A stretch of 62,830 nucleotides of DNA from CAYFIW01 sp964500645 (lineage in GTDB: Bacteria; Chloroflexota; Dehalococcoidia; Lucifugimonadales; UBA826): contig CAZCOH010000007.1 of NCBI GenBank assembly GCA_964500645.1, positions 1-62,830 of the forward strand. The letters are read 5' to 3'. Under the pieces are notes generated by a model. The model searched no databases. It saw only the letters and a program-made list of their open reading frames with translations, and was not told the origin of the DNA. Position 1 is the stretch's first letter, and each line of letters opens with the position of its first letter. Positions 46,901-56,766 of the stretch are shown here, one piece after another. The translations under genes and the position numbers were made by a program.

Positions 46901-49900
46901 GACTTATTAACGGGTCTACATATACTTTCACTATTCAGGCCTCCAATGCGGCTGGTGTAAGTGATAAATCCGAGGATTCAAATTCAGTTGTCCCTGTTGG
47001 AGTACCTGATTCCCCATTTGCTGTAACAGCCACTGGGTTTGACAGGCAAGCTAGCGTTTCATGGTCTGCGCCTAGAAGTGACGGCGGAATTGCTATACAG
47101 AATTACCTTATTATTAGTAGTCCTGATAATTTAACAATCAGTGTTTCAGGTAATGCTACAACTACTTCAATAGCGGGACTAACTAACGGGACGTCATATT
47201 CATTTACTGTCGAGGCTGTAAACAGTATTGGCAGTAGTAAAAAATCTATTGCTACAACACCGATCGAGATCTTAGGACCGCCCTCCGAGCCAACATCCGT
47301 TACGGCAAAGGCAGGTGATTCCACCGCAACGTTAACATGGGAGGCACCAAGTGACAGTGGAGGCCGAAGGATTAGTGGATACAGGATCATGATGACTCCT
47401 GGAAAAGGTAGGATCGAGACCTCTGACGAAGAGTATACGTTTAGTGGATTAGTAAACGGTCAAACCTATCGTTTTGATATATCAGCGATCAATGAACTAG
47501 GGGTGGGATCTGCCCACAGTTACCCTGGAGTAAGGCCGATCGGTGCGCCCACTGCTCCCACGGAGGTCTCATCATCTTCTGGGTCTGAGTCCACAGCAAC
47601 CGTTCTATGGAAAGATCCTGTATCAAATGGAGGAAGTGAAATAACGAAGTATGTTGTCACTTCTTCTCCGGGAGCTATTAAAAAAACGGTGACAGATTAT
47701 GCCTACGGTGAGACCTATAAGGCCGAGTTCGCAGAACTAACCAATGGGGTTTCGTACACATTTACTGTAAGAGCATTCAATTATGTGGGTAAACAATCTG
47801 TTTCCAGACCAACCGAGTCAGTAACCCCTGTTGGCCCCCCGGATGCTCCAGTGATACGAACTGTAAGTTATAAATCTGGGATTACTAAAGTTGCCTGGTC
47901 AAAACCTGGTAATGACGGTGGTAGTTCAATAACTTCTTACACTGTGGTGACACAGCCAGAGGGAAAGACTACGACAGTTTCTTCACGATCAACGGAAGCT
48001 GAATTCACTGGTCTGACAAAGGGTACGACATATAAATTTAAGGTAGCAGCGGTCAATGATAAGGGTACTGGTAAGTATTCAGCTTTGTCCGATAGTTTGC
48101 TTGTAGCCGATGCTCCTGGGCAACCAAGGAGAATTGTTGCAACTCCATCAAATTCTCAAATCAATGTTAGTTGGTCTGCTCCTGATAGTGACGGTGGGAG
48201 TGCAATAACTGGCTATACAGTGCAAATATCCAACAGGATACCTGAAGTGAAAGTGGGTGCACGGGCCACATCTGCCATTGTAAAGGGACTTACTAATGGA
48301 GTCGCTTATTCAATAAATGTTGTCGCGGAAAATATTGTTGGCTCAGGCACTGTGGCATCAGCTTCAACTGAAATTACGCCGTATACACTACCGGATGCTC
48401 CTACGGGTATCAACGTAGTTGCTGGAAATGAATCCGCAACCGTTTCATGGGCTGCTCCCAGATCTGATGGTGGTAGTGCGATTACTTCCTACACTGTATC
48501 AGTGAGACCTGGCAGAACAACGGTAAACGTTAAGTCTGATTCTCTTTCTACCGTTGTATCGAATCTAACTAATGGAACTTCCTACTCATTTGTGATTGCT
48601 GCTGTTAACGCGGCTGGCACAGGTGCCTCATCTGAGCCTTCGGCGGATATCAAACCTGTGGCTCCTCCTGTGAGAAGTACAGTCCCTGGGTCACCGACAG
48701 CCGTAAATGCGACGGTATCTGGAGGTAAAGTTACCGTTACCTGGATCGCTCCGGACACAGATGGCGGTGATTCTCTAACCGGATACAAAGTTGTATCCAA
48801 TCCTGGGGCCCAAGAGGTGGTTTCCTCACAGGACTCATTGAGAGCTTCATATGAAACATTGGAAAAGGGTGTTTCATACACATTTACTGTAGTGGCTATA
48901 AACACTGTAGGTGATAGTAGTCCATCAAGACCTTCAGGTTCTGTACTTGTGAAGGGGGTACCTGATGCCCCTTCAAATATTACTGCGACAGCAAGTGACG
49001 GTAGTGTGGATTTGACCTGGGACAAACCTACCTCCGATGGCGGTAGTCCCGTTAGTGACTACAAGATTACAGTTACTTCAGGTAGGACAGAGGTTAAAGT
49101 TGAAACATCTAGATCAACCACCGCTTCTATATCTGGTCTTACAAATGGAACCGCCTACACATTTACAGTAAAGGCCACAAACTCGGTTGGAGATAGCCCT
49201 GAATCAAGGGCATCATCATCTGTTACGCCGAGTGCCCGATTGGTAAAACCGGGTTCCCCAACGGGTGTTACTGCTACCCCGGGAGATGGAAAAATTACGG
49301 TTGCGTGGACAGCACCTGCCTCGGACGGAGGAACTCCTTTAACTGGTTACAAGGTCATAGTTTCACCCGGTGGTACTGAATTTGATGAAGATTCTGGGAG
49401 GACGACATCTTTAGTGGTGGATCGTCTTACTAATGGAACGCTATATACATTCACGGTAGTCGCGATAAATTCTGTAGGAAATAGTCCGGCTTCCAGGGCT
49501 TCTCAGTCTGTGAGGCCTGTAGCTAAATCTACGGTTCCTGATCAACCTACAAGAGTGTCTGCTGTGGCCGGTGACGGAAAAGCTACAGTTAGTTGGACGG
49601 TACCATCGAATGATGGTGGTAGTTCGATAACTGGATACACTGTCAGTGTTTCTCCAGGAAGGCTTACAGTCAGTGCAACTTCGCGTGAAACGAGTGTGGA
49701 GGTAACTGGGTTAACTAATGGGACCGCCTACACGTTTAGTGTGGCTGCTACCAATGATGTCGGAACAGGAAGATTGTCTTCACCGTCCGGTTCAATTACT
49801 CCACAGAGCGCCTTGTCTGTGCCTGAAGTTCCGACGGGAGTACTGGCTGTAGCAGGGGATGGGCAGGTAACTGTAAGTTGGAGTGCCCCATCAAGTGATG

Positions 49901-50673
49901 GAGGAAGTGTGATAACCAAATATTCAGTGACAGTCTCTCCAAGTCGACAGGTAGTTGATACCTCATCTGGTAGAGAAACATCGCTTACAGTTTCAGGGCT
50001 AACCAACGGTACAGCTTATCAGTTCACTGTAAAAGCGGTAAATTCAGTTGGCAATAGTGATGATTCCAGACCCTCTTCTACTGCGACGCCTAAATCCAGA
50101 ATAACCGTACCAGGTATCCCAACTGATGTATCGGCTAACTTCGGGGATTCAAGTGCTGATCTTAGTTGGTCCGCTCCGTCAAATGATGGTGGAAGCGCTA
50201 TTACCGGCTATGAAATAACTGTCACACCTGGTGGCGCCAAAATAGCGGTTGATTCTGCCCGAACTTTGAATAAAAAAGTGACTGGATTAACAAATGGTAC
50301 CTCGTATACATTCGTTGTGAAGGCTAAAAATGAGGCAGGAAACGGTTCTGATTCTACGCCTACTAATTCCGTTATACCCAAGGGGGTTCCTGACGCTCCA
50401 ACAGGCGTCAGTGCTGTTGGAGGGAACGGTTCTGCTATCGTAAGTTGGACTGCCCCTTCAGGTGACGGAGGTTCGCCAATTACGGGATATAAAATAAAAG
50501 CCTCTATTGGTGGCCAAATACTCACAGCCGGGCCGCGTGACACATCAATCGTATTCACTCGACTGACTAACAATACTCAATACACATTCACTGTAGTAGC
50601 TGAGAATTCAGTTGGTAGTAGTTCTGAGTCAAGACCTTCAAGTCGAGTTACGCCAAGTGCAAGGTTTAGGTGA
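43984..50673 (+). CDS. Giant surface protein: membrane anchor, three PPC-like domains, nineteen FN3 domains
   Basis: A 2229-residue protein. One membrane segment (about 8-27) is followed by SAIGLATG (33-40). Three PPC-like beta domains follow (about 41-150, 190-300, 325-432), each with a Cys pair, a Gly-Xaa-(I/V/L) strand and the closing motif (I/V)K(V/A)WSY. From residue 436 to the end I count nineteen fibronectin type III domains of about 94 residues, each opening with P-x-x-P-x-x-V and carrying NGTxYxFTVxAxNxxG. No LPxTG, no Ig-like or catalytic motif was seen. The protein should extend far from the cell, as adhesin, scaffold or envelope lattice. The next gene, six bases on, encodes three more FN3 domains. 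Confidence 0.9.
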   Translation: MTKGIYSYILPVAVVAAVALVVIFVLTSSTGRSAIGLATGESIQCTAITSGEAISGSISSDNVADCYSISKTDEFLAVALEAKTDSVLDADLYAPSSLVTNENTGFNWVTTFGLGTQKFDQQLNLGSGDYKIKVWSYEPGGTGTYELTATLGSTGEVSSFDMGMPSAGDLTGVQNVSAPGAFPVIQQSSTPLECSPGELGVNITGMVSPTNLADCYTFNVDVSKEYSVELGTKSGKSLDADVYSPGVQVTTGNTGYTWITTFGTETSKLESITQGESGVYSVKVWSYVGSEFDGYDLQITESAGSQSSGSVSNTSTQSPTSAVETCLPLQDGVPSEGLIDSSNQYDCLTFSGNVDDYVKVKITSEPGKTIDADIFGPDVEVTPQGSGFAWVFTDEGSPGEILLKLTEGSGTYSVKAWSYGNWSEGKYDITVTKVLAPGKPTNVVAVQVKNDSGSPLPVGTTTVTWVAPDTSNFVPITKYEILSDGYVIGTVEPSIDSAGLISADIPTTKTIGLLALGKEYKFTVKAHNLVGAGLESDASEALTLVDRPSKPSSVKVTPGDTSVSLVWQAPFSNGGAPLTGYKVVTSGDGSDDVIKEFAGDVDRAKIEGLKNGTIYKFEILATNKIGDSPSITSESVIPVGKPGIPETVSATPGNGLVVLTWETPSFDGGTSITGYKVKSTPGSTKTISGRETTTTLGGLLNGIEYVFSVQAINSVGDGPSSATTAPVKPKGAPSAPINVKATSGDGKVTVKWNAPLNDGGDRVSEYSVKVTPGRTVQRVDSSSRETEISGLTNGTSYSFTVTASNKNGTSDPSIKSDPVTPVGPPSAPQVVKAISKNESIQISWSPPSSDGGGMVSKYQVTMLPGNKEISVLGTETSHLETNLINGKKYTFTVKAFNSSGGGEDSLSVEETPATIPGKPTDLVATAADKSVKIQWQAPSSNGGKLISSYIVKGQPGNLVKTSRGSDTEISFDGLINGSTYTFTIQASNAAGVSDKSEDSNSVVPVGVPDSPFAVTATGFDRQASVSWSAPRSDGGIAIQNYLIISSPDNLTISVSGNATTTSIAGLTNGTSYSFTVEAVNSIGSSKKSIATTPIEILGPPSEPTSVTAKAGDSTATLTWEAPSDSGGRRISGYRIMMTPGKGRIETSDEEYTFSGLVNGQTYRFDISAINELGVGSAHSYPGVRPIGAPTAPTEVSSSSGSESTATVLWKDPVSNGGSEITKYVVTSSPGAIKKTVTDYAYGETYKAEFAELTNGVSYTFTVRAFNYVGKQSVSRPTESVTPVGPPDAPVIRTVSYKSGITKVAWSKPGNDGGSSITSYTVVTQPEGKTTTVSSRSTEAEFTGLTKGTTYKFKVAAVNDKGTGKYSALSDSLLVADAPGQPRRIVATPSNSQINVSWSAPDSDGGSAITGYTVQISNRIPEVKVGARATSAIVKGLTNGVAYSINVVAENIVGSGTVASASTEITPYTLPDAPTGINVVAGNESATVSWAAPRSDGGSAITSYTVSVRPGRTTVNVKSDSLSTVVSNLTNGTSYSFVIAAVNAAGTGASSEPSADIKPVAPPVRSTVPGSPTAVNATVSGGKVTVTWIAPDTDGGDSLTGYKVVSNPGAQEVVSSQDSLRASYETLEKGVSYTFTVVAINTVGDSSPSRPSGSVLVKGVPDAPSNITATASDGSVDLTWDKPTSDGGSPVSDYKITVTSGRTEVKVETSRSTTASISGLTNGTAYTFTVKATNSVGDSPESRASSSVTPSARLVKPGSPTGVTATPGDGKITVAWTAPASDGGTPLTGYKVIVSPGGTEFDEDSGRTTSLVVDRLTNGTLYTFTVVAINSVGNSPASRASQSVRPVAKSTVPDQPTRVSAVAGDGKATVSWTVPSNDGGSSITGYTVSVSPGRLTVSATSRETSVEVTGLTNGTAYTFSVAATNDVGTGRLSSPSGSITPQSALSVPEVPTGVLAVAGDGQVTVSWSAPSSDGGSVITKYSVTVSPSRQVVDTSSGRETSLTVSGLTNGTAYQFTVKAVNSVGNSDDSRPSSTATPKSRITVPGIPTDVSANFGDSSADLSWSAPSNDGGSAITGYEITVTPGGAKIAVDSARTLNKKVTGLTNGTSYTFVVKAKNEAGNGSDSTPTNSVIPKGVPDAPTGVSAVGGNGSAIVSWTAPSGDGGSPITGYKIKASIGGQILTAGPRDTSIVFTRLTNNTQYTFTVVAENSVGSSSESRPSSRVTPSARFR

Positions 50674-50679
50674 TAAAAA

Positions 50680-51606
50680 GTGAAACGTTTACTTAAACAT
50701 ATTGCCTTTGTTGGATCGGTGATTTCTATTTTAGTGATTGCCGTTTCATGTGGAGTTTCTGAGCCTTCTAAACCGGTAAGGGTGACTGCTGTTAACTCTG
50801 ATGATGGGATTAAAGTGTCCTGGAGTCCATCAGCTGATGGTACCGCAGGGGAAGTTGACAACTATGTTGTTACGGCTAATCCGGGAAGGATATCAGTAGA
50901 AGTTTCAGGCAGAACACTCGAAGCTACAATCAAGGATTTGGAAGAAGATATCCCTTATACATTCACGGTTCAGGCAAAGAACGAATCTGGATCTAGTGAA
51001 ATTTCCGAACCTTCAATCGAGGTTGAAACTCTAGAGGTGCCGGGAAAACCAGAGAGAGTGACGGCTGAAATGATGGAAGACTCCGTTCTTATCAGTTGGC
51101 AGTCGCCTCAAGGTACCTCTGAAGTAACAAATTACACCGTTGTTTCCAGTCCAGCTACAAGGGCAGTAAGAGTACCTGGGGATGAAAACCAAGCGCTGTT
51201 AAAAAATCTTAAGAGCGGTGTTGCTTACAGCTTCTCGGTCTTTGCAACAAACGAAATTGGAGATGGAAGCCAGTCTGATTATTCAGTAGAGATTATTCCG
51301 GTTGGACTTCCTGATGCTCCTTCTATTGTGAACGTTGTACCAGAAAACGGTTCAGCAATTGTTACGTGGTCGGCACCCCGGTCTGATGGAGGTAAACCCG
51401 TCAGCAGATATGTTATTGAGGCCACACCTGGCAGGGTGTCTGCACGGGTTAATGGAGATGAGACTTCAGTAGTGGTGCCAGACTTAAAGAATGGCACGGA
51501 ATACAGTTTTACTGTCATGGCTATAACAGAGGTTGGGAATGGTGAAAAATCTAGACCATCCAAGCCCGTTTTAGTAAGTGACAGGGCGAATAGAGCCGAA
51601 AAATAA
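50680..51606 (+). CDS. Lipoprotein with three FN3 domains
   Basis: A 308-residue lipoprotein from a GTG start. The signal sequence reads MKRLLKHIAFVGSVISILVI then AVSC, with Cys24 as lipid site. Three FN3 domains follow, opening EPSKPVRVTAV, VPGKPERVTAEM and LPDAPSIVNVV, each with the YxFTVxAxNE-like strand. Sequence style matches the domains of the giant upstream protein, from which it is separated by six bases, so both come from one message and may have arisen by domain exchange. A GGTGAT stretch overlapping the upstream stop is the likely ribosome site. It is probably a membrane-proximal partner of the giant protein. Confidence 0.88.
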   Translation: MKRLLKHIAFVGSVISILVIAVSCGVSEPSKPVRVTAVNSDDGIKVSWSPSADGTAGEVDNYVVTANPGRISVEVSGRTLEATIKDLEEDIPYTFTVQAKNESGSSEISEPSIEVETLEVPGKPERVTAEMMEDSVLISWQSPQGTSEVTNYTVVSSPATRAVRVPGDENQALLKNLKSGVAYSFSVFATNEIGDGSQSDYSVEIIPVGLPDAPSIVNVVPENGSAIVTWSAPRSDGGKPVSRYVIEATPGRVSARVNGDETSVVVPDLKNGTEYSFTVMAITEVGNGEKSRPSKPVLVSDRANRAEK

Positions 51607-51634
51607 GGGATAAAAGTTCATTTCAGGTTAGGAA

Positions 51635-54600
51635 ATGCAGGAAACACAAAGATCGATAAAAAAATTAATGCTTTTGCCAATCGCAGTGTTGGTTGGGTTA
51701 GTGGTAGTGATAGCTGTGGTTGCATCTGTAAATGGGACTTCCATTTTGGGATTGGCCACTGGTGCTTCTCAAGGCCAGACGACTCCTCTGTCCCTTGGCG
51801 TATCTCCAGAAAATGGCTCCATAGGCTCTGATAAGGAACAGGATTACTGGACTTTTACGCCTAAAATTGGTCAAGAACTACTGGTAGTTGTCAAAGCCGA
51901 CTCCAAGGATTTCCAACCTTCTATTGACTTGTTTAATTCTGATGGACAGGTAGTTATATACAACGATGGTGGCCCAGGTGGCACTTCTACAGTTTCTTTC
52001 ATTGTAAAAGGTGAAGGTGAACATAAAGCGCAAGTGTGGTCTTTTACGGGTACGAAGGGTGATTATTCAGTAAATTTAGTTGAGAAATCATCGGTTGAAT
52101 CCTCGATGGGTTCAGTGATGAGTCTTGAGGGAACGAAAATCGAAAAAGGTAAATCAGAAGCTGGCGTGGTTAGTGTGCCGGGAGAATTCAAGCACATTTT
52201 CTTTAGCGGTTTGAAAGACGAGAAAGTATACATTTCCATGAGTGCAGATTCTGGAACTTTTGAGCCTTCTTTAGATTTATTTGCGGCAGATGGAACTAAT
52301 CTGACTTATGACGACGGCCCTGTAGGAGGTACGGCTTCTATCACATATGATCTCCCTTCAGACGGAGACTATAAACTTAAGCTGTGGTCGTATTCCAACA
52401 CAACTGGATCATATAAAGTCGCTTTTCACAATGACGCATCTTCCGCTCCTGTTTCTGGGAATAAGGAGGATGGTTCTTCTGATCAGGTATCCTCAGTTCA
52501 AGGTGCTACACAATCGGGTGAGGGCTCTTCTGGGCCCGGAAATTTTGATAAAGGTGAGATAAAGAATGGCGATTTGGTAACACAAGTTGACCTCTCTAAA
52601 GGCGCTCAACATGAATATGTTTTTGAGGGTAAGAAGGGCCAAAAACTTATCGCCAGCATGACCGCAAATTCAGATTCTCTAGCGCCATCACTAGACTTGT
52701 TTACCCCGGGCAAAATTCCGTCGGTTTATGTAGATGGAAAATATGGGAAAACAGCAACAATAGACGAGCTTCTATTTCTAGGAGCAGGTAAGGCATATGA
52801 ACTACCGGAAGATGGTAAATATGTATTGATGGCGTGGTCATATGTTGGATCTGCCGGCAAATATGATCTGAGTTTTCAATTGGAGGAAGGATCTTCGCAG
52901 TCGGAGGTGCCCAAAAAAGAAGAAAACAGTACGCAATCTCAAATCGTATCGGGCAGTACTGATCCTAAAGATCAATCTGACACATTACCAGGCGCTAAAA
53001 TGCTAATCGATGGGGATGTTGTGACTGAAGATTTAATCAAGGTGGGGGTAAAGAACAGCAGCAGTAGCTACACTTTACAGAACTATTATGTGTTTCATGC
53101 CAAGAAAGGACAGCATGTTACCGCTCTACACAAGAATGTTGGTGGGGGTGAGTATGATCCTTCAATCAACATAATTGGACCGGGTTCGCAAAAACATGAT
53201 TGGATGGAAGGTCTACCAGCTGACAAAAACGAGTATAGAAACCTAATAGATGGAAAGCTTTATCTCAATGATGACAATGCGGGCGCAGCAATGGGGGCCA
53301 ATGAAACAAACCGGGATGCGAGATTGGCTGCGATATCAATACCAGATGATGGGTTTTATACCATAATTTTGGGGTCATCTAAACCTACGGCTGGCCTAAG
53401 TGAGGCTAAGTATGAATTGTCTTTCGAGATTTCTGATCAAATCCCAGGAGACCCCAAAGGGGAGTTGATAAACGGATCTCCGTCAGAATCTGAAATAGGG
53501 GAAAATTTTGAGAGAGAAGTTTGGACCTTTAAAGGTAAGGTAGATGAATTTGCTTCTATTACAGTAGCACCACTTGATGGCGATCTCATGCCGGATATAA
53601 AGGTTTATGATCCTGACGGAACTGTCTTAATAGATCGCTTGGCCCAATTTGAATGTGGCTGGTGGTATGTGAAATTTGATGGTAAGACAAGTTGTAAAAA
53701 TGGAACAAGTTTCCCTCCTATTAAGATCAAAAAATCCGGATCATATGCGATTGCTGTAGCTGGCCCAACGAAGGTTTATAACGAGGACAACAAGATTGGC
53801 TCTCGTGGTAAATATTTGGTCAATGTGGACCTTTCGGATACGATCGTTGGTGTTCCTAAAGGGTCCATAGAATTTGGACAGGCCATAAAGGAAGAAATAT
53901 CACTGACTGGCCAAAAACATGTTTATGCCTTTGAAGGTGAGAAAGGGGAATCATTTGCTTTCACTGCCGTTCCTGTATCAGGTAGTAAACTTACTCCTAA
54001 ATTAGAGGTGTTCACTCCAGACTATGAGACTCTTCTCTCAGGTGTAGGAGTTGTTGATACGACCCGTGCAACAGTATCGAATTGGTCTCATAGTTTTATT
54101 GAGCTTCCCCAAAATGGTACCTACTATGTGAGAGTTGGGGATAATGCAGGTGAAACCGGTTCATATACTTTTACTTATCACAATAAAGTACGGTCCACTG
54201 GATATGTCGGAAAAGGAATATCGAACATCGATCCAGAGACCGGATGTGGTATGAGGGAATATGACAGTGGTGATTGGGGAAACATCTATTACGACGGTGT
54301 TTACAGGTCCGGCGGTAATGGGGGTCTAGGTAGCCCTGTATATTATTACAAAACGTATAAAGACCACGAAGGTAATTGGGCAGAAGATACTTCTAACCAT
54401 ATACATTTCTACCCATCCGGAAGGATTATGGAAGCAACGATAGAAGGCAAGCATTATCTTTATCCAGATGAAGGCAGAATATATGATATGCAACATATGC
54501 CCGGACGGTTTGGTGCTGATTCCCCGTCAAAATACGATGGGAAAGATCCGGACAGGCCAGAACTGCCATTGTGGGTAACTGACCCAGATAACCCTGATGC

Positions 54601-56746
54601 CCTAGGTGTAACACCGACTGATGGGGAACCTCTGTGGAAAGTCATTGACCAGACTGCGCAGAAAGGTCCTTGGCAAGATTGGGATTTATATAAGTCTTAT
54701 GGATTTGAAAAAGAAGGGTTGTATCCCACAGTTGCTGTCGGAGATGCTGAATCAGGTTGGCAATATGTGCGTCAATATCGCGATTTCCTTCCTTTGTATT
54801 CCTCTTCACCAGGAACATTGATGACTTCAACGACAACGGATGTCGGGTTTTGGGATTTTGTTCGTACTAAGAGAAATTCCATAAATGACGGTAGACCATG
54901 GGGAATATACGGGAATATAGAGTATGGTGTTTCCACCTTAACTTTGAAGACTCCTACTGATCGTCATGGTAAAGACGCTTCATTTGGAGCCGTAGCCGGC
55001 GTATGGCTTGGTCCTCAGACTGATCAGAACCTAGGGAATGCGGAACCCTTGGATAGGGATAATTTCACCGTTGCCCTGAGAACTAACCCGGATGGTATTT
55101 CAAAGAATACTATCAGCAGGAAGCACAAGTCTTTATGGGGTGCTGAGGAATGGAATGATTTTAGCCCTTCAAGGATATTGCTTACGGGTGGACCGTATTA
55201 CAGATGGCTTCAAGTCGAAGTGAATTCATTCTGTAATGTGGAAGTGAGTCTCAATACGGCCGGAGGCTCTAAATGGCCTGCAATATTCTCATCCGATACT
55301 GTTATCGCTTTAGATGAATGGCACGATATTATAATCAGTGTGAATTTACCTGATAAACAGGTTGCTCTCACTATAGATGGTAAAACGGAATTATTTGACC
55401 TGCCTCCAGATTTCCAATGGGATTTTAAACATGATTTCGAACAAGGAAAATGGAGCCAGTATGACGATCCAGTAAAGATTGATAATGCACTTGGTATGAC
55501 AGCTGGAGGTGGAGCGGGATATTTTCAAGGGGACTTAGACTGGATGTATGTAACCAATGGGGTATTGGATCCATCTGAGATCGAGAGTCGAATCGAGGAA
55601 CTTAGAAAATCTCCTCCACCACGGGATACGTCGGTCAAATCTGTTACTTTGAATGACAGTAACACTCTTGTTGAGGTAGTTGTGGATCCTGTTACTTGGG
55701 AGGTATGGAATTTCAGTGGGATGAGTGATCCCGGTGAAAGACAGATCGTAATGGAAGAAATTTACGAGATATTCGATGATCAGTTTGATTGGGTTTTTAT
55801 CGTAAATAACAATCAGAACGAATCTGGATTTAAGCCTGATTATCTCGGTTTATATCACGCCCTCAGCGGTGATATTTTGGGAATAGGTTTTGAGGTTGGT
55901 GAATCTTCAGAAACCTATGGCTCAAAGGATAGACTCAAGGGGTTGATTCACTTTCCTTATAGAGGAGCTATATTAGGTGGCCCTTCATTGCATGAATTGA
56001 TGCACACATGGGCCAATGCTGCTGTACCAACTAAAATGTTTGATTTTGAGAATGAAGGCAAAGAGGTGTCTGCTGGATCTCACTGGGGAATATCGAGTGG
56101 AGGTGGCCAGTTAGGAGGGTTTGATATTACAACTCTGGAAGAGTTACCGATGGATGAATCCAGTGACTCATACAAGGAAGGATATCGTCATTATAAAGCT
56201 TATATGACTGGTCTTGGGTTTGAGGCTTTTGGTCTGTGGGCTAATTATGGAAATTCCGTGCCGTTCAGTAATCTAGAGTTGTATTTGATGGGTCTGATTC
56301 CACCAAGTGAACTAGAAGACATAGTTTATTTTGAGGAATTGGAGCCTTCACGTGCTGCATCTTTCTACGAATGTGATGGATTTGATTCAGATGGATTTGG
56401 TTGTTTTTCTGCCAAAAAGAAAATCACTTTGACAGGTGAGGAATTGATCGGAAAACTTGGAGACAGATTTCCGTCGTACGAAAATTCTCAGAAGGAATTT
56501 AGAGCACTAACCGTAGTAATCACTCCCGAAAAAATGACTGATGGGGAGATAAAAGAAGTTCACGAACAGGTAACCTGGTTCTCTAACCCGGGTGACGACG
56601 GCGCTTCTCACTACAATTTTTATGAGGCGACGGGGAATAGGGCAACCATCAAAATGGATGAATTGAACAAGGCCCTTAAATCCTACGAACCTTCGGCAGA
56701 AATAAGTGTAACTGCGACATCTACTCCGTCAGTTCAGGGTAATTAA
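51635..56746 (+). CDS. Giant membrane-anchored protein with PPC-like, LamG-like and HExxH domains
   Basis: A 1703-residue protein. A membrane segment (about 12-32) precedes SILGLATG (36-43). PPC-like beta domains follow, with closing AQVWSF, LKLWSY and LMAWSY near 135, 250 and 401, and further beta-rich units to about 860. A LamG/concanavalin-like segment (about 1120-1325) has WHDIIISVNLPDKQVALTID and GDLDWMYVTNGVLDPSEIE. The C-terminal region holds LHELMHTWAN, an HExxH zinc-peptidase motif (1453-1457), in a domain starting near SVTLNDSNTLVEVVVDPVTW. I cannot assign a named peptidase family. It may be a surface-tethered protease or a degenerate binding protein. Confidence 0.82.
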   Translation: MQETQRSIKKLMLLPIAVLVGLVVVIAVVASVNGTSILGLATGASQGQTTPLSLGVSPENGSIGSDKEQDYWTFTPKIGQELLVVVKADSKDFQPSIDLFNSDGQVVIYNDGGPGGTSTVSFIVKGEGEHKAQVWSFTGTKGDYSVNLVEKSSVESSMGSVMSLEGTKIEKGKSEAGVVSVPGEFKHIFFSGLKDEKVYISMSADSGTFEPSLDLFAADGTNLTYDDGPVGGTASITYDLPSDGDYKLKLWSYSNTTGSYKVAFHNDASSAPVSGNKEDGSSDQVSSVQGATQSGEGSSGPGNFDKGEIKNGDLVTQVDLSKGAQHEYVFEGKKGQKLIASMTANSDSLAPSLDLFTPGKIPSVYVDGKYGKTATIDELLFLGAGKAYELPEDGKYVLMAWSYVGSAGKYDLSFQLEEGSSQSEVPKKEENSTQSQIVSGSTDPKDQSDTLPGAKMLIDGDVVTEDLIKVGVKNSSSSYTLQNYYVFHAKKGQHVTALHKNVGGGEYDPSINIIGPGSQKHDWMEGLPADKNEYRNLIDGKLYLNDDNAGAAMGANETNRDARLAAISIPDDGFYTIILGSSKPTAGLSEAKYELSFEISDQIPGDPKGELINGSPSESEIGENFEREVWTFKGKVDEFASITVAPLDGDLMPDIKVYDPDGTVLIDRLAQFECGWWYVKFDGKTSCKNGTSFPPIKIKKSGSYAIAVAGPTKVYNEDNKIGSRGKYLVNVDLSDTIVGVPKGSIEFGQAIKEEISLTGQKHVYAFEGEKGESFAFTAVPVSGSKLTPKLEVFTPDYETLLSGVGVVDTTRATVSNWSHSFIELPQNGTYYVRVGDNAGETGSYTFTYHNKVRSTGYVGKGISNIDPETGCGMREYDSGDWGNIYYDGVYRSGGNGGLGSPVYYYKTYKDHEGNWAEDTSNHIHFYPSGRIMEATIEGKHYLYPDEGRIYDMQHMPGRFGADSPSKYDGKDPDRPELPLWVTDPDNPDALGVTPTDGEPLWKVIDQTAQKGPWQDWDLYKSYGFEKEGLYPTVAVGDAESGWQYVRQYRDFLPLYSSSPGTLMTSTTTDVGFWDFVRTKRNSINDGRPWGIYGNIEYGVSTLTLKTPTDRHGKDASFGAVAGVWLGPQTDQNLGNAEPLDRDNFTVALRTNPDGISKNTISRKHKSLWGAEEWNDFSPSRILLTGGPYYRWLQVEVNSFCNVEVSLNTAGGSKWPAIFSSDTVIALDEWHDIIISVNLPDKQVALTIDGKTELFDLPPDFQWDFKHDFEQGKWSQYDDPVKIDNALGMTAGGGAGYFQGDLDWMYVTNGVLDPSEIESRIEELRKSPPPRDTSVKSVTLNDSNTLVEVVVDPVTWEVWNFSGMSDPGERQIVMEEIYEIFDDQFDWVFIVNNNQNESGFKPDYLGLYHALSGDILGIGFEVGESSETYGSKDRLKGLIHFPYRGAILGGPSLHELMHTWANAAVPTKMFDFENEGKEVSAGSHWGISSGGGQLGGFDITTLEELPMDESSDSYKEGYRHYKAYMTGLGFEAFGLWANYGNSVPFSNLELYLMGLIPPSELEDIVYFEELEPSRAASFYECDGFDSDGFGCFSAKKKITLTGEELIGKLGDRFPSYENSQKEFRALTVVITPEKMTDGEIKEVHEQVTWFSNPGDDGASHYNFYEATGNRATIKMDELNKALKSYEPSAEISVTATSTPSVQGN

Positions 56747-56766
56747 CTTTAAGCACAACAAACTAT

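Noticed and set aside
48582..49025. Long antisense open frames inside the FN3 giant (for example 147 codons here)
   Set aside because: They repeat at the same phase under successive FN3 domains, have no ribosome site and show no recognisable domain. They are shadows of biased codons in the real gene.
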